This document shows, piece after piece, positions 5,543-7,998 of a DNA stretch of 7,998 nt. Positions within the stretch are counted from its first letter, which is position 1; each line of letters opens with the position of its first letter. Origin of the DNA: Humisphaera sp. Its GTDB lineage: Bacteria; Planctomycetota; Phycisphaerae; Tepidisphaerales; Tepidisphaeraceae. A program made the position numbers and the translations under genes. The stretch lies in the NCBI GenBank assembly GCA_025351525.1, contig JANXVV010000319.1, positions 1 to 7,998 on the forward strand, in the 5' to 3' direction. A model generated the notes under the pieces. It did not search any database and had not been told where the DNA came from. It saw only the letters and a list, made by a program, of their open reading frames with translations.

Positions 5543-6335
5543 AGGAACCTGTCAACCCCCTCCGGTGCTGAGCTACGCCACGCCGCGCGCCGACATATCG
5601 CCCGGTGAACCGCCCCCGGCCTACAAATTGTTCAACGCATCGGCGGTAACCCTGGCGACATTTCTGGGATCGCCGCTTGCCGGTGCCTTCTTAATCGCAC
5701 TGAATTTTCACCGGTTGAATCGTAAGCGGGCCGCGAATGTCGCAATTCTTTTGGGCGTTATAGGAACGGCCTCGCTCTTCGGAATCGCTTTCGTCTTGCC
5801 GGAAGGGATTCCTCCCCTGCTGATCGGACTGCCTCCGCTTATTCTGATGAACTCGCTGGCGAAATTCATCCAAGGCAAGGAATTGCAATTGCACGCCGTT
5901 CGCCATGGGCAGTTGGGATCGCGATGGGTGGCCGCTGGTATCGCGCTGATTTGTCTCGCACTCGTGTTCATCCTGCTTTTTGTCGGCGTATTTATTGAGG
6001 GTGCGGGCATCCGTGCCAAAACGATCAACTACAGCCCGGTCGAAGAAATTCGTTTTAGCGGTAAATCCAATCAAAGCGACGCGCTAAAACTTGGCGACCT
6101 ACTAAAGCAAATTCAGTTTTTTGACGGCCAACGATCAAAGACGGTACTCGTGGAAAAGAACGACGCCCGCACAGCCGTATCATTTGTTTTAAACAACGGC
6201 AGATGGGACGACCCGATCATTGTAGCGTTTTTTCGGAGGACGGGTGAGAGCCTTGCTGCCAGCTTGGGAAGACCACTCCTCATTCGACTATGCAATTCTG
6301 AATTGGTAGTTAAGAAGGAAATTACGATCGAGTAA
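5505..6335 (+). CDS. Four-helix membrane protein with a C-terminal soluble domain, unknown function
   Basis: This 276-aa protein has a proline-rich N-terminal tail (1-40, with LSYATPRADISPGEPPPAY) and four hydrophobic segments near 44-67, 77-98, 101-119 and 141-164. A soluble domain follows (about 166-276). Basic loops lie after segment 1 (HRLNRKR, 69-75) and before segment 4 (KELQLHAVRHGQLGSR, 125-140). By the positive-inside rule both face the cytoplasm, which would put the C-terminal domain outside. That domain has alternating beta-type stretches (KTVLVEKND, AVSFVLNNGRWDDPIIVAFF, LLIRLCNSELVVKKEI). The ATFLGSPLAGAFLIALNFHRL segment resembles a membrane-protein type I associate with planctomycetes, but I assign no function. 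GTG 5505 is the earliest plausible start and lies inside the preceding ORF, with only a weak ribosome site; GTG 5565 (V21) is an alternative that keeps every membrane segment. Confidence 0.75.
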   Translation: MNSTDDWAIKNPEGTCQPPPVLSYATPRADISPGEPPPAYKLFNASAVTLATFLGSPLAGAFLIALNFHRLNRKRAANVAILLGVIGTASLFGIAFVLPEGIPPLLIGLPPLILMNSLAKFIQGKELQLHAVRHGQLGSRWVAAGIALICLALVFILLFVGVFIEGAGIRAKTINYSPVEEIRFSGKSNQSDALKLGDLLKQIQFFDGQRSKTVLVEKNDARTAVSFVLNNGRWDDPIIVAFFRRTGESLAASLGRPLLIRLCNSELVVKKEITIE

Positions 6336-6336
6336 T

Positions 6337-6365
6337 TTGACTTCGTTCGGAGCCAGTCTTATCCC
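6337..6365 (+). promoter_or_regulatory. Weak candidate promoter of the phosphodiesterase-like gene
   Basis: TTGACT (6337-6342; 5/6) and TATCCC (6360-6365; 3/6) are 17 nt apart, just after the stop of the membrane-protein gene. Transcription would start at about 6372, the GTG start codon itself, giving a leaderless mRNA. No Shine-Dalgarno sequence precedes that GTG, which fits. The -10 match is poor. Confidence 0.25.
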
Positions 6366-6371
6366 TTCCCC

Positions 6372-7748
6372 GTGCAAAAAACCGTCGTCATCAACACCGT
6401 CGGCCTTACCCCCAGCCTCCTCGGCCCCTCCACCCCCCGCCTACTTGCTTTTTCTCAAGCGGGCAAGCTCGCGACGATCGGGCCGGTTCTTCCGGCGGTC
6501 ACCACTACCGTTCAATCCACCTACCTCACCGGCACCTGGCCGACCGATCACGGCATCGTCGGTAACGGGTGGTATTTCCGCGATGAATGCGAGATCAAAT
6601 TCTGGAAGCAGGCCAACGCGCTGGTGCAGAAGCCGAAGATTTGGGACATCGCCAAAGCCCGCGATCCGAAGTTCACGTGCGCGAATATCTGCTGGTGGTA
6701 TGCGATGTATTCCGCCGCCGATTACACCGTCACGCCCCGGCCAATGTATCCGGCCAGCGGTTTGAAGCTGCCGGATATCTGGACCCACCCCGCCAACCTA
6801 CGGCCGGAATTGCAAAAGCAACTCGGGCAATTTCCCCTGTTCAATTTCTGGGGACCGGCGACGTCGATCAAGGCCACCCAATGGATCGCCGAGGCGGCCA
6901 TCAAAGTCGACCTGGGATACGATCCGACCCTCTCGCTCATCTACCTGCCGCATCTGGATTATGGGCTGCAAAAGTACGGCCCGGAGGATGCCCGGATCAT
7001 GACCGACCTCGCGGAACTCGACGCGGTGTGCGGCAAGCTGATCGATCACTACGGGCCGCGCGGAACCTCGATTATTTTTCTCTCCGAATACGGCATTACG
7101 AAGGTGAATCAGCCGATCCATCTCAACCGCGTATTACGGCAACAGGGCCTACTTGCGATTCGCGAGGAAGTGGGACTTGAACTCCTTGATGCCGGCGAGA
7201 GCACGGCCTTCGCGGTGGCGGACCATCAGATCGCCCATGTCTATGTCAAGGATCGCAGCCGCCTTGAAGAGGTGAAGCGATTGCTGGAAGCGGTGGACGG
7301 CGTCGAGCGGGTGCTGGATGATGCGGGGAAGAAGGAGATGCATCTGGATCATGCGCGGAGCGGGGAGTTGGTCGTCATCGCTAAACCGCAGGCATGGTTC
7401 ACCTATTATTATTGGTTGGATGACGGCAGAGCGCCGGATTTTGCCCGCACGGTCGATATTCATCGCAAGCCGGGCTATGACCCAGCCGAGCTTTTTTTAG
7501 ATCCGAAACTGATGGCTCCGAAGTTGAAAATCGCCCGGACGCTGCTTCAGAAGAAGCTGGGATTCCGATACCTGATGGATGTGATTCCGCTCGATGCCTC
7601 ACTGGTCAAAGGCTCACATGGCCGTGCCGTTTCGCAGTTGGCGGAAGGGCCAATGCTGATGACGCAGCAAGCGGGGATCATCGACGGGAATCATCTTAAG
7701 GCCATCGACGTGTGCGGGGTGATCTTGAAGCATTTGGATTTTAAGTAG
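6372..7748 (+). CDS. Nucleotide pyrophosphatase/phosphodiesterase-fold (alkaline phosphatase superfamily) protein, EboF-like
   Basis: This 458-aa protein aligns with type I phosphodiesterase/nucleotide pyrophosphatases. PAVTTTVQSTYLTGTWPTDHGIVGN (41-65) matches the nucleophile region, with T44 at the catalytic threonine and the TG..P..HGI signature intact. LPHLDYGLQKYGP (192-204) matches the PDxxGHxxGP metal motif, and KGSHG (413-417) matches the late histidine motif. Several canonical metal ligands differ: V10 replaces the first aspartate, Q200 the histidine, and E239-Y240 (FLSEYGIT) the Asp-His pair. From memory, the sequence resembles the last protein of the ebo operon (EboF), linked to export of polyprenyl- or cyclitol-derived precursors, but no other ebo gene is present here. 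There is no signal peptide or membrane segment, so it is probably cytoplasmic. It starts at GTG 6372, 36 nt after the previous gene. Whether it catalyses hydrolysis is uncertain. Confidence 0.85.
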   Translation: MQKTVVINTVGLTPSLLGPSTPRLLAFSQAGKLATIGPVLPAVTTTVQSTYLTGTWPTDHGIVGNGWYFRDECEIKFWKQANALVQKPKIWDIAKARDPKFTCANICWWYAMYSAADYTVTPRPMYPASGLKLPDIWTHPANLRPELQKQLGQFPLFNFWGPATSIKATQWIAEAAIKVDLGYDPTLSLIYLPHLDYGLQKYGPEDARIMTDLAELDAVCGKLIDHYGPRGTSIIFLSEYGITKVNQPIHLNRVLRQQGLLAIREEVGLELLDAGESTAFAVADHQIAHVYVKDRSRLEEVKRLLEAVDGVERVLDDAGKKEMHLDHARSGELVVIAKPQAWFTYYYWLDDGRAPDFARTVDIHRKPGYDPAELFLDPKLMAPKLKIARTLLQKKLGFRYLMDVIPLDASLVKGSHGRAVSQLAEGPMLMTQQAGIIDGNHLKAIDVCGVILKHLDFK

Positions 7749-7769
7749 TTTTGAAAATATGACGGTGCA

Positions 7770-7844
7770 TTTTTTAACGGCTGTGCCGAAAGCGCGCGTT
7801 CATTGGGATGAAAAACGCGTGCCTTCGGCACAGCCGCTAAAAAA
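7770..7844. repeat. Family 1 palindromic repeat, copy 2; likely terminator of the phosphodiesterase-like gene
   Basis: The full element is visible here. The left arm 7770-7800 (T-run, then ACGGCTGTGCCGAA) pairs with 7811-7844 (AAAAACGCGTGCCTTCGGCACAGCCG, then A-run) around a 10-nt loop, giving a stem of about 30 bp with roughly three mismatches in the left arm. The right arm is identical to 30-63. It begins 21 nt after the TAG of the phosphodiesterase-like gene. The A-run/T-run flanks make it a possible bidirectional terminator. That role is inferred. Confidence 0.88.
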
Positions 7845-7947
7845 TACGCGGACTCTTGAAATGACAACGCGGCATCGCTTGCAAATGGCGTGGCATGCAA
7901 TCGCTTTTGCCCTTGAGCACCATTCTGATGAGGGTGCTTTGAATAAG

Positions 7948-7998
7948 GTGGCATGGGCGTCTCGCCCATGCATTTCTTCGGCCAAAAAGCATGGGCGA
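7948..7998. repeat. Family 2 palindromic repeat, copy B (cut by window edge)
   Basis: GTGGCATGGGCGTCTCGCCCATG (7948-7970) closely matches the left arm of copy A (674-696). After a 19-nt loop the right arm starts with CATGGGCGA (7990-7998) and runs off the window. The minus strand reads MGETPMPP here, a known kind of repeat-derived false peptide, so a reading frame starting at 7969 on that strand is not a gene. Confidence 0.8.

Noticed and set aside
7915..7933. Small hairpin AGCACC...GGTGCT in the otherwise featureless stretch 7845-7947
   Set aside because: A 6-bp stem with a 10-nt loop and no T-run is within chance expectation.
7691..7985. Minus-strand frames at the right edge (MGETPMPP and HGRDAHAT beginnings)
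   Set aside because: They are translations of repeat families 1 and 2, and one runs antisense into the end of the phosphodiesterase-like gene.
7861..7998. Plus-strand frame from ATG 7861 open to the window edge (46 codons)
   Set aside because: Its last third is repeat copy B, no Shine-Dalgarno sequence is present and no family is recognised. It could be a gene remnant but cannot be supported.
1..7998. CRISPR array, phage, toxin-antitoxin or defence system
   Set aside because: There is no regularly spaced repeat array and no integrase, transposase, nuclease or helicase signature. The repeats are isolated palindromes between ordinary genes.

Overview
The window looks like chromosomal DNA of a free-living, GC-rich bacterium, most likely a planctomycete of the Phycisphaerae type. 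This rests on family resemblance rather than a search. The leucyl-tRNA synthetase is long and carries extra segments, NuoB has the GACTVGGGPYFKYGY form of its third cluster-ligand region, a small membrane protein has a YATP...ATFLGSPLAG N-terminus, and the gaps hold dispersed palindromic repeats whose translations give 'WARSPC' and 'MGETPMPP' peptides. No phage, transposase, CRISPR, rRNA or tRNA gene was seen.

Layout. A divergent hub lies near 4360-4585. Leftward (minus strand) run a small O6-alkylguanine-DNA alkyltransferase (4008-4358), then after a 335-bp gap leuS (742-3672), then a CYTH/CyaB-type phosphate-binding protein (65-652). Rightward (plus strand) run nuoB (4585-5130), a short hypothetical gene whose 5' end appears frameshifted at a T7 run (ORF 5189-5542, probable original GTG start at 5164), a four-helix membrane protein (5505-6335, overlapping the previous ORF by 38 nt), and a nucleotide pyrophosphatase/phosphodiesterase-fold protein of the EboF type (6372-7748).

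The genes do not form one pathway. They cover translation (leuS), respiration (nuoB), DNA repair (MGMT) and two or three poorly characterised functions. The only likely co-transcribed groups are leuS-CYTH and nuoB-hypothetical-membrane protein. The phosphodiesterase follows the membrane protein after 36 nt but may have its own promoter.

Non-coding DNA is unusually structured. Repeat family 1 (stem with GCGTGCCTTCGGCACAGCCG) occurs at both window edges, and each copy directly follows a stop codon. Family 2 (GTGGCAYGGGC...GCCCATG) occurs between leuS and the CYTH gene and at the right edge. A 119-bp near-palindrome sits in the divergent promoter region between the alkyltransferase and nuoB. It is followed by an 8-nt tandem repeat whose third unit forms the likely -35 box of nuoB. 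The stretch 7845-7947 holds nothing recognisable beyond a short hairpin. I found no convincing undescribed multi-gene system. The best leads are the repeats, the frameshifted gene and the altered metal site of the phosphodiesterase-like protein.
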